From NCBI RefSeq assembly GCF_000003855.2, contig NW_003101667.1, forward strand, positions 407,012-471,011: a stretch of 64,000 nucleotides of DNA, written 5' to 3'. This document shows positions 1-10,636 of the stretch, piece after piece (position 1 is the stretch's first letter; every line of letters starts with the position of its first letter). The DNA comes from Blastomyces gilchristii SLH14081 (Eukaryota; Ascomycota; Eurotiomycetes; Onygenales; Ajellomycetaceae). The position numbers were made by a program, and so were the translations under genes. The notes beneath the pieces are model-generated. The model searched no databases. It was not told the DNA's origin and was given only the letters and a program-made list of their open reading frames with translations.

Positions 1-780
1 TCAGAGATTCTCATTCTGAATAAGGAATTCTGCACTGAATTCAGGCATTGTGGTCAGAATGATGAAGTTTCCAAAGAAGGATGGCTCAATTGAAGCTATA
101 ACTGGTTTTTGAACTTCAATATCAGTCATTAACTGAGAAAAGAACTGCTGATTGATTTCATTTCTAATTCTGAAAATGAGATTTGAGTTTAGCTTATTTC
201 TCTGCAAGATGTCCTGATTTGAGACTTTGAGAATAAGTCTTCTATTTCTGGAGATTTGAAGATTTTTCTCTTTTTACATTTTTTCCTTCACTCTTCTATC
301 AATAGAAGTATGAGCAGTATTCTTCTCAGTTTTCTCAGAATTTTGAGCAGGTTTTGAGACAGCAGATTTAGAGACAGCAGGTTTAGAGACAGCAGATTCA
401 GCTGCTTGAGCATATGTTTTCTTCTGATTTAAAGAAGAAGAAGAAGAAGAAGTAGAAAAGAAAGAAGAGCAAACTGAAGAGTCAGTGATTGTATTAGAAA
501 TTTTCAAAGTTTTTCAAACTGTGTTTGAAATTCCAAGTTTGAACTTGATTACTTCCTGTAGTTGTCTAGTCTGAGTATGAAAAATTAACAGAACTTCTTC
601 ATTCATCTCACTCAGACACTGCTTTCCAAGAATCTTGCTTGCTTTTTCAAGTTCCTGTATTTCAAGAACTTGTTGTTTCTCTATTTCTTCTTTCTTTCTT
701 CTCTTCAGAATTTCAATCTCAGGAATAGCATTTGAGAAAGCATCTTTTTCCACATCAACTGAGTGTATTTTTGAACTCAT
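1..780 (-). pseudogene. LINE ORF1 (gag-like), N-terminal part, copy A
   Basis: The open frame starts at the ATG at 780-778 and stays in one frame to the window edge, broken only by two or three point-mutation stops (near 512, 272 and 210). The N-terminal 60 residues are Lys/Glu/Gln-rich and look coiled-coil forming. A Ser-rich low-complexity stretch follows (about 430-480), then a basic segment. In this LINE class ORF1 encodes an RNA-binding gag-like protein with C-terminal zinc knuckles; that C-terminal part lies outside the window for this copy but is visible in copy C at 5758-6264. The gene is dead as it stands because of the stops. Confidence 0.75.
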
Positions 781-789
781 TGTTCTTAC

Positions 790-925
790 TCAATGAAAAG
801 TTGATCAGACTGATTCAATTGAGATATTTATTATACTCTTTTGAATTGAAAAGTTGGTCAGACTGTTTCAATTAAGAGATTTCTAAGTCTGTTTTCAATT
901 GAAAAGTTGGTCAGACTGTTTCAAA
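790..925 (-). repeat. 53-bp tandem repeats in LINE 5' UTR (copy A)
   Basis: The motif GAAAAGTTGRTCAGACTG starts at 795, 848 and 901, an exact 53-bp period for three units directly upstream of the ORF1 start. Copy B has the same three units with the same period. Tandem 5' UTR monomers in LINEs often act as internal promoters, so a promoter role is plausible but inferred. Confidence 0.85.
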
Positions 926-1060
926 AGAAGAATAAAAGACTTTTGTGTATAAAACACCTGATTTTTTTCACACTAGTTCAGTAACTAGGTTAGATTTTTG
1001 AAGAGAATCTAATAAACTAAAATTGATTTTTAAGATAAATCAATAAAATCTTTACAATCT

Positions 1061-2954
1061 TAAACAGTGATTATGAATTACAACAGTCTTATCTATCTAT
1101 AATTGATAATAAAGTCTTTCAAATATTTAGTATATTGAATCTTGAAGTTTCAAGCATACAATCTTTATATTAAATACTGAAAAGAATTAAATGCTGTAAT
1201 ATCTGATACAATCAGTTACAGATCTGATTTCGTGAGTGAGAGTATTGTAAATCAGACACAGAGAAAGTTCACACTAAATACAGTGAGAAGATGCAAGAAA
1301 TTAGAATAAGTGAATGCTATAATCTCTTACTTAAAGAACAGCAAAGTGTTAGATGACAAGTATCTTACAAAGATAGTAGAAGAGATACTTCTGAACTTCA
1401 AGCTAAGAAAATTGAAAAAGAATGTTATACTCTACTGTAATCTAAGATATATAAAGACTCTCTATCTGAAGCATCTGTTTAGATGCAACTTAATAGCTTA
1501 TATATATGAGAAATTCAGTCACTTAGAAAGCTCTAAACTTATGAATGTACTTAAATCAAGAGTATACTTATGAAGCATAGCTGAGAATATTCAGATATAC
1601 ACTTATAAGTGTCTGAATTATCAGGTTATGAAAGAATCTAAGAAAGAGGTAGAATGTGAGAAAGTGTAACATCAGATAAAAAGTATAATACAGCTGTTCA
1701 ATCAATGAGAGATGAATCTCATAGATATATTACTATAAATGTCAAATGAAAATTATTGAATAATCACTGCTATTAACTATACTACTGATTAATCAGTAGT
1801 GAAAGCAGTTTCAGAGATGACTAAAGAAGATAGTGATGAAGTTCTTACATAATAAGATCTATATTAACTATGAAATATTATATAAAATTCAGAGTGATAA
1901 TGATGCAAATCTTGTGAGAGAAGTAGTAAGACATTTCATGAGTCAGTTATAGATAAGATATTATACAACAATGTTATATCATCTGTAAATAAATAAGAAG
2001 ATGAAACACTTGAATGAAATTCTGAGTAATATGCTGATAAAATATCTAGTGCGCAAGTTCACAAGATTGTGAGATAAATTTCTCAGACAGGCACTATTAG
2101 CTACACAAATTCAACAGCATGCAGTCTTCAAGTATTCATTATTCTATCTGTTATATAAATTACATCTATACATTCTCAAGAATGCTTTGAAAAAGATGAA
2201 GAAGAAAGCAGCAGTTGTTAAAGCAGCAGTCATAGATACAGAACTAAGATTGAAAGAGATCAGTTATATCTATATAAAAGCTAATAAGTTACTTCTGAAC
2301 TAAGTAATTCAATTAAAGAGAATATGAGACTTACTAATTAAGAAATCAAGTCTCAAGATAAGAATGTAAGTTTTTATATATAATAAGAGTTCTAAGAAGT
2401 TTCAATCTAGATAATTTAAACTTTATAAAATACTCAAATCACACTCTCTGAGAATATACACATTGAAAGAATCAGAGAAATCAGTCTTATATAACTTAAT
2501 AAATAATTCACATCTTATAGAGATAAATATATAAGATTTAAGCAGATTATAATTATCTACAGCACTATTATCAGTATTGAAAATGAAGAAACTTATAATT
2601 AAAAAGCCTCACAAAGTAAGAGAAATCATAGAGACTTATAAATCAGATAATCTCACTTATTCTGATCTTTTCATAATAATAAGAAAAGAATGAGAAGTAA
2701 TGAAGAAATTAGATTAATACTATACTTTAATAAGTAATAAGACTGTGATCAGCTGTATAATATTATATTACAAACAGTAGATGCAACACAGTAAAGAGCA
2801 GTCTCAAGATAACAGACTTATATATAAGTTAGATTACAGAAGAAAAAGAGATTTAAATTGGAATTAAACTGTCTATATCAGCTTAATTGCAGAGATAACA
2901 GAGAATGAAGCCTTTAAAACACTTATAAATATATGAGATTAAGTTATATTAATC
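1061..2954. other. AT-rich relic DNA, no gene recognised
   Basis: This is strongly AT-rich, CpG-poor sequence with many stops in all frames. The only longer open frame (about 1310-1573, plus) shows no recognisable motif. A perfect 20-bp palindrome sits at 1781-1800. The stretch is probably one or more mutated transposons, but no termini could be identified. Confidence 0.5.
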
Positions 2955-2967
2955 TCTGAAGATACTC
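2955..2967. repeat. 13-bp target-site duplication, left (partner 4025-4037)
   Basis: TCTGAAGATACTC occurs exactly at both edges of the 2968-4024 element. Confidence 0.85.
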
Positions 2968-4024
2968 GGCCCGGTGACGTAGTGATTAACTACGCTATCA
3001 TGAAGTCTCAATTGGCGGCCTTTCCCCCGGGGAATGAATGTTAAGAGAGGGCAGGTTTGAACTCTACAAGAGTCATCTTAATCACAGCTTTCACTGTTAA
3101 GTTATAAAACAGTATCAGAGACTCTCAGATGCACTATAATAAATTATTATTAAGTTTAAAATATTCATTTCAGAGGTTTCTGAATGCTAATTCTCACTGA
3201 TTTTAGAATTAACAGTCTCTCAGATACTTCAAGTTGGATCAGTACTAGAGTGATTAAGATCTAGAATGTCTGTAGAATAGTAAATTATTATTAAGCTTAA
3301 CTGATCAGATTTCATCTCTTTCACTCTAGACACTTACTTTTAGAGAATTGAAATTTAAAAACTATCTGATTAGAACATCTCAGGTCTAGCAAGAATCTAG
3401 ATAAGATAAGATCTAGATACTCTTAATAGATGATTAGTATAAGCAAGATTATAACAGCTAATTAATAGACTAGAATACTGAGATTAATAGCTGAAAGATT
3501 AGAGACTTAACTAGAATTAAGTAGCTCTGATATTATTCTTAGTGAGAATCTTATTTATAAGTAAGCTACTTATAGAAGCTAGCTAAGCAGTGACTCTTTA
3601 GAGAGAATGATAATCTCTGAAGTAAGTCTGAGAGAACAGAGACAGTGATCAGTTATATAAAGTGTTAAAATATATATATAGCTTACAATGTAAACTGCAG
3701 AGATCTTGTTCTGTAGTTTTCTTTTCTATTCTTTTCTATCTACTTATTTAATATATCTATCTTTAAGACTTTGTTCTCTTTTCTGTTATCATGATATTTT
3801 CAAATGATTTCAAAGTATCAGAAGATGTTAAAATACTGTAATTTAAAAAGAGTTTTTATATTCTGAGCTGAAATTTTCTGATTTTATAGATCTGAAATTG
3901 ATAAATGTATAATAGTTAACTTCATAGATATTAGAAAAACTCTGAGAACTAAAAGTTTTCAGGTAGATATCATAGTCTCTGACTGCATACATTTATAATT
4001 GAAGAATAATAATAATAATAATAA
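2968..4024 (+). mobile_element. Long SINE-like element: tRNA-like head, LINE 3' end
   Basis: The element begins with GGCCCGGTGACGTAG, which contains a degraded pol III A box (2975-2986), followed by a degraded B box (GGTTTGAACTC, 3054-3064). The middle (about 3070-3680) is unrecognised. The last ~340 bases (about 3690-4024) match the 3' UTR of the LINE (compare 10290-10620 and 47960-48315), including the terminal GAAGAATAATAAT repeat. It is flanked by a 13-bp direct repeat TCTGAAGATACTC at 2955-2967 and 4025-4037, as expected for a target-site duplication made by LINE machinery. No protein is encoded. The family is distinct from the ~375-bp SINE at 30409, 54979 and 60538, because head and body differ. 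Confidence 0.75.
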
Positions 4025-4037
4025 TCTGAAGATACTC

Positions 4038-4695
4038 AGAGATTAAGTGAGATTAGTTTTAATAAGCTATTCACTGTAGTAGTCTGAGTGAGTTTAGAGA
4101 GATAGTATAACATATGAAACAGAGTTATAAGAGTGAAAGCTGCTGAACTTAGTTATTAAACACTGTATTATATAGAGATTGTGTGAAAGTAGTAACTAGC
4201 AGACTAAGAAAAAGTGTAAGAAAAGAAAAGAAGATAACTGAAAGAGATAATAAATTAGTCACTAACTGTAAGAGTTAACTGTAAAAAGATAAATATTATT
4301 ATATATATCTCATCTCTTTTCATACATTATATATTTTATCTATTTTCAGCATCATGTCATCTGTAAAATATTAAAAATAAAAGAAAAATTTAAAACTCAA
4401 GATCTGTAAGAAATTTAAGAGTTATAAGCTACTCTTATAACAATGCTGTGCATGTCTTTAATTCTTCTACTGCTCTGTATATGACATTAATATTATTTAT
4501 TACAAGACTGGCTGAAATACTAATATAGAAATATGTATACATGTGTGTAGAAAAATTAAAGAAAAGTGCAGAATTTACAGAATTAAAAGTTAGAGTAGAA
4601 GAAATAAAGAGAAGAGAAACTGAAGAAGAAGAGAGTACAGATAGATCAGATGAATAATAACAGAAGTTATTTAAAGCTGAATACTTATAATCTAA
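4038..4695. other. AT-rich relic DNA, no gene recognised
   Basis: Mutated AT-rich sequence without recognisable coding content. A short minus-strand open frame (4435-4704) is Ser-rich low complexity and is not supported as a gene. The stretch abuts the MITE target duplication. Confidence 0.45.
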
Positions 4696-4703
4696 TATAC
4701 ACA

Positions 4704-5209
4704 TAGACTAGCTGCTGAAACTATGAATTTCACATTTGATTTCATTTGATCTGATCTCATACATTTCTTGGCGTGAATACCGCTGTGACTAATCATTAAA
4801 AAAACATACAAAGTGACTATTCATCAGATCTCAAAATGAGACTATGACTTAGAAAAAATAAGAAAGTGATTTCATTTGATCTCATTTAGTTTCATTCTTA
4901 GTGTAAAGTAACTATTTTTAGACATTTTAAGGTTTTTTTTAGACTAGTTTTAAATTTTTAAAAAGTAACACTTTTTGATAACACTCAAATGAGATTTAAA
5001 GTTATTTAAAGTAATAAAAAGAATTTAAATTGAGAAGTGAAAATCATAATCTTATTTAAAAAATGTGATAAGAGTAGATAGTAAGTTTCACTGAGACAGT
5101 ATAAGACTACTATCTAATCTTAAAACTGTGTAATGAGATTAATCAAATTGATAATGAGATCATCAAATATTCTGATTCTGGGCTCAGACACAGTCACACA
5201 GTCAGTCTA
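4704..5209 (+). mobile_element. 506-bp hAT-type MITE, copy 1
   Basis: The copy starts TAGACTAGCT and ends GTCAGTCTA, so its termini are inverted (TAGACT/AGTCTA). It is flanked by a perfect 8-bp duplication, TATACACA at 4696-4703 and 5210-5217. An 8-bp duplication and CAG/TAG termini are typical of the hAT superfamily. The copy at 51244-51749 is the same length (506 bp) in the opposite orientation. No transposase is encoded, so it is non-autonomous. Many C-to-T and G-to-A differences separate it from the GC-richer copy at 24676. Confidence 0.85.
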
Positions 5210-5217
5210 TATACACA

Positions 5218-5741
5218 TAACTCTTCCTATAGAAGAGAGAGAGAAAATGATAGAAAGAGCTTAAGAGTAGAAGAGAGTAGTTTCAGTGATGTTATTATCT
5301 TCAGAAATTAAAATGATCTCTGATACTGAAGCAATTAAGAATCATTAGTATATGAAATTGTGAAAAATAGAAGTGGGAACAGTTACTGAATAAACACTCA
5401 CTAGTCTTAGAGTTGTATATGCAATTACAACACATATAAAACTTCTTAGAAAGAGAGATAGAAACATGAGAGAATGTAGAAAGTAGAATACAGTATATAA
5501 ACAGCTCATTTTTATAATAATATCTCAGATAAGATATACAAGTCTCACATCTATAAGTGTAAAAAAGTATAACATTTATATTTCTGTTCTTAAAAACACA
5601 GATATCTTTTATCTGCACTATGAAGTCAGATAACAGATATTAAAGAATAGGCTGATAGAAGTCTATTATTCTGAAAGAATTTATTAGAGGAGATATATTT
5701 ATAATATTGAATTTAATAGTTGTAAAAAGCTTCTTAATATC
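5218..5741. other. AT-rich relic DNA
   Basis: AT-rich sequence between the MITE and the LINE copy C target duplication. Nothing is recognised in it. Confidence 0.4.
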
Positions 5742-5757
5742 TGTAGAGATTATAACT
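5742..5757. repeat. 16-bp target-site duplication of LINE copy C (partner 10621-10636)
   Basis: TGTAGAGATTATAACT is present exactly before the 5' truncation point and immediately after the ATA-rich 3' tail, which defines both ends of the insertion. Confidence 0.92.
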
Positions 5758-6264
5758 CAAACACAGTGTTCAAACTGTCAAAGATATGAACACTTTGCAA
5801 TCTCTTGTTTCAGAGACTCAAAATGCGCATTCTGTGCTAGAGATCACAAAACTAGTGAGCATAAATGTGAAACATGCTTAAAAGAAGATGAAATATGTCA
5901 ACATACTCTGCTTAAGTGCTTCAATTGCAAAGAAAAACATGCATCTAGCTCAAAAGAATGTGAATTTACTCCAAGAACTCAGAAGAACTGGAGAAAAGAT
6001 GAAGCTCAAAGTGAATCTAAAACTGAAGAGAAAAGTCAAGCTAGTAAATGTACAACTGCAAGCTTAAAAAGAAGAAATTCTCAACTATCTAGATCTTCAA
6101 ACTTCAATTCTCCAGCTAAGTGTAAACAGAATTTGAATCCTCAAACTCCTGTTAAGATTAGAGAATTGAGAAATGACTCTGGTGATAAAGTAGATATAAT
6201 GCAAGCAGTTGAGATTCCTACTTTTCAAAATAGTTATAATCTACTATCTGATGATAGTGATTAG
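5758..6264 (+). pseudogene. LINE ORF1 C-terminal part with zinc knuckles (copy C)
   Basis: The frame is open to the TAG at 6262-6264. It encodes a cysteine cluster with three consecutive zinc-knuckle-like motifs: a CX2CX4HX4C at the start (near 5770-5812), a second CX2C-H-C (near 5824-5875) and a third around 5910-5955. A basic, Ser/Gln-rich tail follows. Tandem CCHC knuckles at the end of ORF1 are characteristic of I- and Tad-like LINEs and bind element RNA. The upstream ATG at 5707 is flanking DNA, so the true ORF1 start is missing. ORF2 starts 30 bases downstream at 6294. Confidence 0.85.
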
Positions 6265-6293
6265 ATTCTACTCTATCTCTACTCTCTTTTAGT

Positions 6294-9200
6294 ATGAATA
6301 TACAACAAAAACAATAAAAAAAGTTTAAAAACTCTTCAAAAATCACATTTATTCAAAATAATGTGAATAGAAACTCAAATTGCATTTATTCTTGTCTTCA
6401 GATAGTATTTGAATAAAAAGTTGACTTTGTACTTCTTCAAGAATCAAACTTTGATACTGAGCAAAAGTATATCATTTCTCATTCAAGCTATTACTGCTTT
6501 CTTTCTGAAAAATCTGAGATAAAATCAAGAGTAGTGATCTATGAGAGAAAAAGATCAAGATATCAATTTAATTTGAGATTTGATATCATATCTGACTCTG
6601 ATATTCTAGTGAGTGATATTATAGATAAAGAGAATGAGTTTGATACTATTCAACTTATACATATCTATAATGAAAAGTCATTGAAAGAAAACAACAATAT
6701 CTGGACAATTGACAGAGGATTTTTAAATATAACTCTCTTAAAAAACTCTATAATTACAGAAGACTTCAATGCACATCATCTCTGATGAAACTCAGAGTAC
6801 ATAAGAGCAGTAAGAGCAGATAAACTGGTTGAATGAACTTTTGAGCATTCAATAGATTTAGTTAACAAGTCTGATCAACAAACATTCTTTAGAAAAGGCA
6901 TGAAACAGAAATCTATTATAGATCTAACTTTCATGTCACAAAATCTAATTGAAAAAAGACTTATAAACTGGTTTATTAATTCAAATAAAACCTCAGAATT
7001 GAGTTATGAGATTATTCAATTTAATATTGAACTGAGTGAAAAACAAAGAAGTGAAAATCCTCTTCTCTCTAATCAGTATAACTTTGAAAAAGCTGATTGA
7101 AAAGCAGTTGAAGAAAGAGTAAAACAGCTGAAATCTGAAAGACAGAGTGAGCTCTATTGAAATCAAAGTCAAGATATCTCAAATGAAATGCTTGAGAATA
7201 GAGTAAAGCTGATTACATCTATTCTTCTAACAAGTATTGAAGAAAATATTTCAAAGAAAAAGTCTTCTGAGTATTTCAAACCCTGATGAAATGAGAATAT
7301 CACTTCTAAAAGAAAGTAATTAGTCACTGCTAAGAGAGATTGAAAGAATAACTTAATATCTGATGAACAGTTCAAAGCTATTCAAAATGAATATTTTTCA
7401 GATATTAAAAGAGTCAAAACAGATTGCTGAAATAAATTTCTTAAAGAAGCATAAGTAAAAGAAGTTTTTAAAGTCTTCAACTATACTAAAACAAGAAGTG
7501 TAGCAAAGTTTTCAACCTTAGAATATGAATTTCAGAATGAATTGTATACAGCAAACTCTTTTGAGGAAAAATGTCAAGCTTTTATGAGAATTCTCTTTCA
7601 AAACTCATCACATTTAGAAGAGAAGAATATGTCATTTCATGAATATATTGATGAAAATAACTGGGAATGGCCTGAGCTTACATGTGATGAACTAGAGTCA
7701 GTAATATTCTCAAGTTCAATTAAAACTGCTGCAGAGCCTGATTCAATTAATCACTTAATTATTCAAAACGCATATTTCTACTTGAAGAATGAATATTTTG
7801 AGCTCTTTTTCAATCTCTTAAAAAATGATTATCATTCTGAATGTTGAAGAGAAGCTACTGAAGGAATCCTTATAAAACCTAATAGAAAAGCTTCAATTTC
7901 TAAGTCATATAGAGTAATATCTCTGTTGAACTGTTTGAGAAAAATTCTAGAAAAGATAATAGCTACTAGATTATCTTTTATAAGCTCTATTAGTGATTCT
8001 CTTCTATTTAATGAACAAATGAGAGATAGAAAACAATGTTCTGCAATTGACACTGTTCTTTCAGTTATTCATAATATTCAAGTAGCAAAGTATGAAGATC
8101 TGATCTCAACTGCAGTTGTTATTGATATAAAAGATGTATTTGATCATGTTTCAAAGTCTAAGATAATTCAAACTTTGAAGAAGTTAAAACTGTCACTTTC
8201 TCTAATAAAATGAGTTAATTGTTTTATATCTAAAAGAATTATATAACTATTCATTGATGAAAGAAAACAAGATAAAACTGAGATAAAAATAGAAGTATCA
8301 CAAGAATCTTCAATCTCATCTGTTTTATTTGCAATATACACTGCATATCTATTCAAGAATAGAGAGATGAAAATAGTGAGATCTTCAAGTTATGTAGATG
8401 ATATTGATCTACTCTACAGTTCAAAGACAATCAAAGAGAATTTAGAAGTGATTGAGAAAGCAGTAAAGAAAATCTTTTTTAGAGCAGATATCAATCTAAT
8501 TCAATTTAATATGAATAAAACTGAGTTAATTCACTTTTTTCCCAGGTTTAATGAGAAAGAACTAAGTCTAACTCTTTTAAATAAAGAGATTAAACTCAGT
8601 TTGAATGTCAAATGACTAGGAGTATGATTAAACTTCAAGTTGAATTTTAAATATCATATTCAACAAAGAATTATCAAGACAGAGAGACTACTGAATAGTA
8701 TAATCAGACTATCAAATACTGAGAGAGGTCTATTCTTTCAGGCTATGAGATAATTATACATAGCCTGTATTATCTCAGTAGCTGATTATGAAGTTCAAGT
8801 TTGATGAAACAATCAAGATAATTTCACTGAACTCTTTCAAAGTCTATAAAACAGAGCTTTGAGAAGAATTCTGAGAGCATTCAAATCATCTTCTATTAAA
8901 GCAATGAAAATTGAAGCTTCAATTTCATCTTCTGCTATTTGATTTGAAAAGGCCTGTATAAACTATACTCTGAGAGTCATGAAGATGAGCTCAAATCATA
9001 TAATCAGAGAAAGAGTCTCTTCTTCATTTTCATCAGTTAACTCAGGAAATGAACTGGATTGAAATAGATTTCCTGATTGAAATGAGAATAATGCTTTAAA
9101 GAAAATGCTCTCTCAACTGTATAGACTATGTTCACTTATTAAAAATTAATTTTCTTCATTAAATGTTGAGAAAATTGATCATGAGAAGATATCTCTCTGA

Positions 9201-10238
9201 AGAGATAAGCTTGAATCTCTCATAGACTTATAAATAAGTGAACTATCTAAAGAGAGAGAATATGAACAGCATTTGAAGAAGATCTCTACAATCAATATAA
9301 AAGACTCTATTCTGATTTACTCAGATGACTCCAAAAATGAGAATTTGAATAGATTAGGTGCAGGCATTGCTTATACTGAAGATAATATCAATTTTATCTC
9401 AGATTTCTGAAATTTAGGCTGTGAATCTGAAGTCTTTGATGCTGAACTATTTGTAATAGTGAAAGCTTTCAAACTCATTGAAATAAAATCTCATAAAAGA
9501 GGAAATAGTTTGAAAGAGATATGAATATTCTCTGATAGTCAAGCTGCTTTAAAAAGACTTAGAAATAGTCAGATTCATAATAGTCAAATGAATCTTAAAC
9601 TGATTTTAAACTCTGTTTTGAAAATTCAAAAGAGAAGAACATTAAAACTGATAATTCATCTGCATTGAGTTCCTACTTATATAAATATTCATGGCAATGA
9701 ATTGGCTGATTCAGCTGCAAAAAAGGGTTCAGAATTAAGCAGATCTATTCAAAAAACAGTGTCCTGGTCTTTCATAAAGAGAAAGATAAAAGAATCTTGT
9801 TTAAATAAGTGAAATGAAAGCTGGCAGAAACAAAAGAAGAGTATACATTATTCAAGATTTGAGATAAAACCAAAGTGAAAATCTTGTTCAATTAAATGTA
9901 AAAAGAAAATATTCTCATCTATAATTCAGCTGAAACTAGAACATGGTTATTTCAAATCCTATATACAAAGATTTAATGACAGATTTGATTCAACAGAGTG
10001 CTCATTCTGCAATGCAAATGAAAATCCTGAGCATATTGTAATGCATTGTGCATTATACAATAGTCTCAGAGTCAGATTAAAGAAGAAGTATGATTTAAAT
10101 CAATTAAATATGAGGTTCTTATTCTCAACTGAGACAGGAATTAAATACTTAATAGACTTTCTATCAGAAACTCAAGCAGCTACAAGAAAATGACTGAATT
10201 CAGAAGTATCTGAATATGAAGAGATGAAAATTGATTAG
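6294..10238 (+). pseudogene. LINE ORF2: endonuclease, reverse transcriptase, RNase H (copy C)
   Basis: About 1,314 codons run in one frame from the ATG at 6294 to the TAG at 10236, interrupted mostly by TGA where Trp is expected and by a few TAA/TAG. The order is as follows. The AP-endonuclease has Gln-Glu-Ser-Asn at 6438 and an Asp-Phe-Asn-Ala-His-His motif at 6759-6779. The reverse transcriptase has its Tyr-Val-Asp-Asp active site at 8391-8402. RNase H has Ser-Asp-Asp-Ser near 9320, a later Ser-Asp-Ser, and the His-Gly-Asn-Glu-Leu-Ala-Asp block near 9688. A CX2CX7HX4C motif lies near 9999-10049. The protein would copy element RNA at a nicked target. Copy B (43972-47925) aligns along the whole length and helps to show that the stops are secondary. 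It is not functional as read with the standard code. Confidence 0.9.
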
Positions 10239-10620
10239 ATATAGTCTGTTAAAACAGCTATACACTATCTTTGAATAATTTTATTTTGTTATACTCTCTC
10301 TTTACTGTACTTGTTTCTTTCTGTTCTTTTCTATCTGTCTATTTAATGTGTCTATCTTTAAGACTATGTTCTCTTTTCCTTTGTCATGATATTTTCAAAT
10401 GGTTTCAAAGTATCAGAAGGTGTTGAAATACTGCAATTTGTAAACAGTTTTTGTATTCTGGGCTGGAATTTTCTGATTTTGCATATCTGAAATTGATAAA
10501 TGTATAATAGTTGACTCTATAGATATAGGAAAAACCCTGAGATCTAAAGGTTCTCAGGTAGATGTCATAGTCTCTGACTGCATACATCTATAATTGAAGA
10601 ATAATAAATAATAATAATAA
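10239..10620 (+). other. LINE 3' UTR and ATA-repeat tail (copy C)
   Basis: The sequence after the ORF2 stop is shared by copy B (47926-48315) and by the chimeric element at about 3690-4024. It ends in TATAATTGAAGAATAATA followed by ATA repeats. The last ~15 bases are also shared by the SINE family, which suggests this end is the recognition signal for the LINE reverse transcriptase. Confidence 0.8.
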
Positions 10621-10636
10621 TGTAGAGATTATAACT

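Larger units (their letters stand above)
1..1060 (-). mobile_element. LINE copy A: 5' UTR and ORF1 5' half (runs off the window)
   Basis: Read on the minus strand, this segment aligns base for base with the start of LINE copy B (about 42074-43100). Both carry the same 5' UTR and the same ORF1 beginning with Met-Ser-Ser-Lys-Ile-His. Similarity with copy B ends near 1060, which is either the true 5' end or a truncation point; beyond it the two copies have unrelated sequence. The element leaves the window at position 1, inside ORF1. Copy A is less mutated than copy B, with few stops and the same reading frame throughout. Confidence 0.85.
5758..10620 (+). mobile_element. LINE copy C (Tad/I-like, with RNase H), 5'-truncated
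   Basis: This is a non-LTR retrotransposon of about 4.86 kb, starting inside ORF1 and ending in an ATA microsatellite. It is bounded by a 16-bp target duplication, so the 5' truncation happened at insertion, as expected for target-primed reverse transcription. It carries the ORF1 zinc knuckles and an ORF2 with AP endonuclease, reverse transcriptase, RNase H and a C-terminal CCHC motif. That order is typical of the Tad1/I group in fungi. This copy is the least degraded LINE in the window: most stops are TGA at Trp positions. Confidence 0.92.

Noticed and set aside
6294..10238. Alternative genetic code (TGA read as Trp) or mitochondrial DNA
   Set aside because: Some conserved Trp codons remain TGG, other copies also have TAA/TAG stops, and the elements lie next to nuclear genes with spliceosomal introns.
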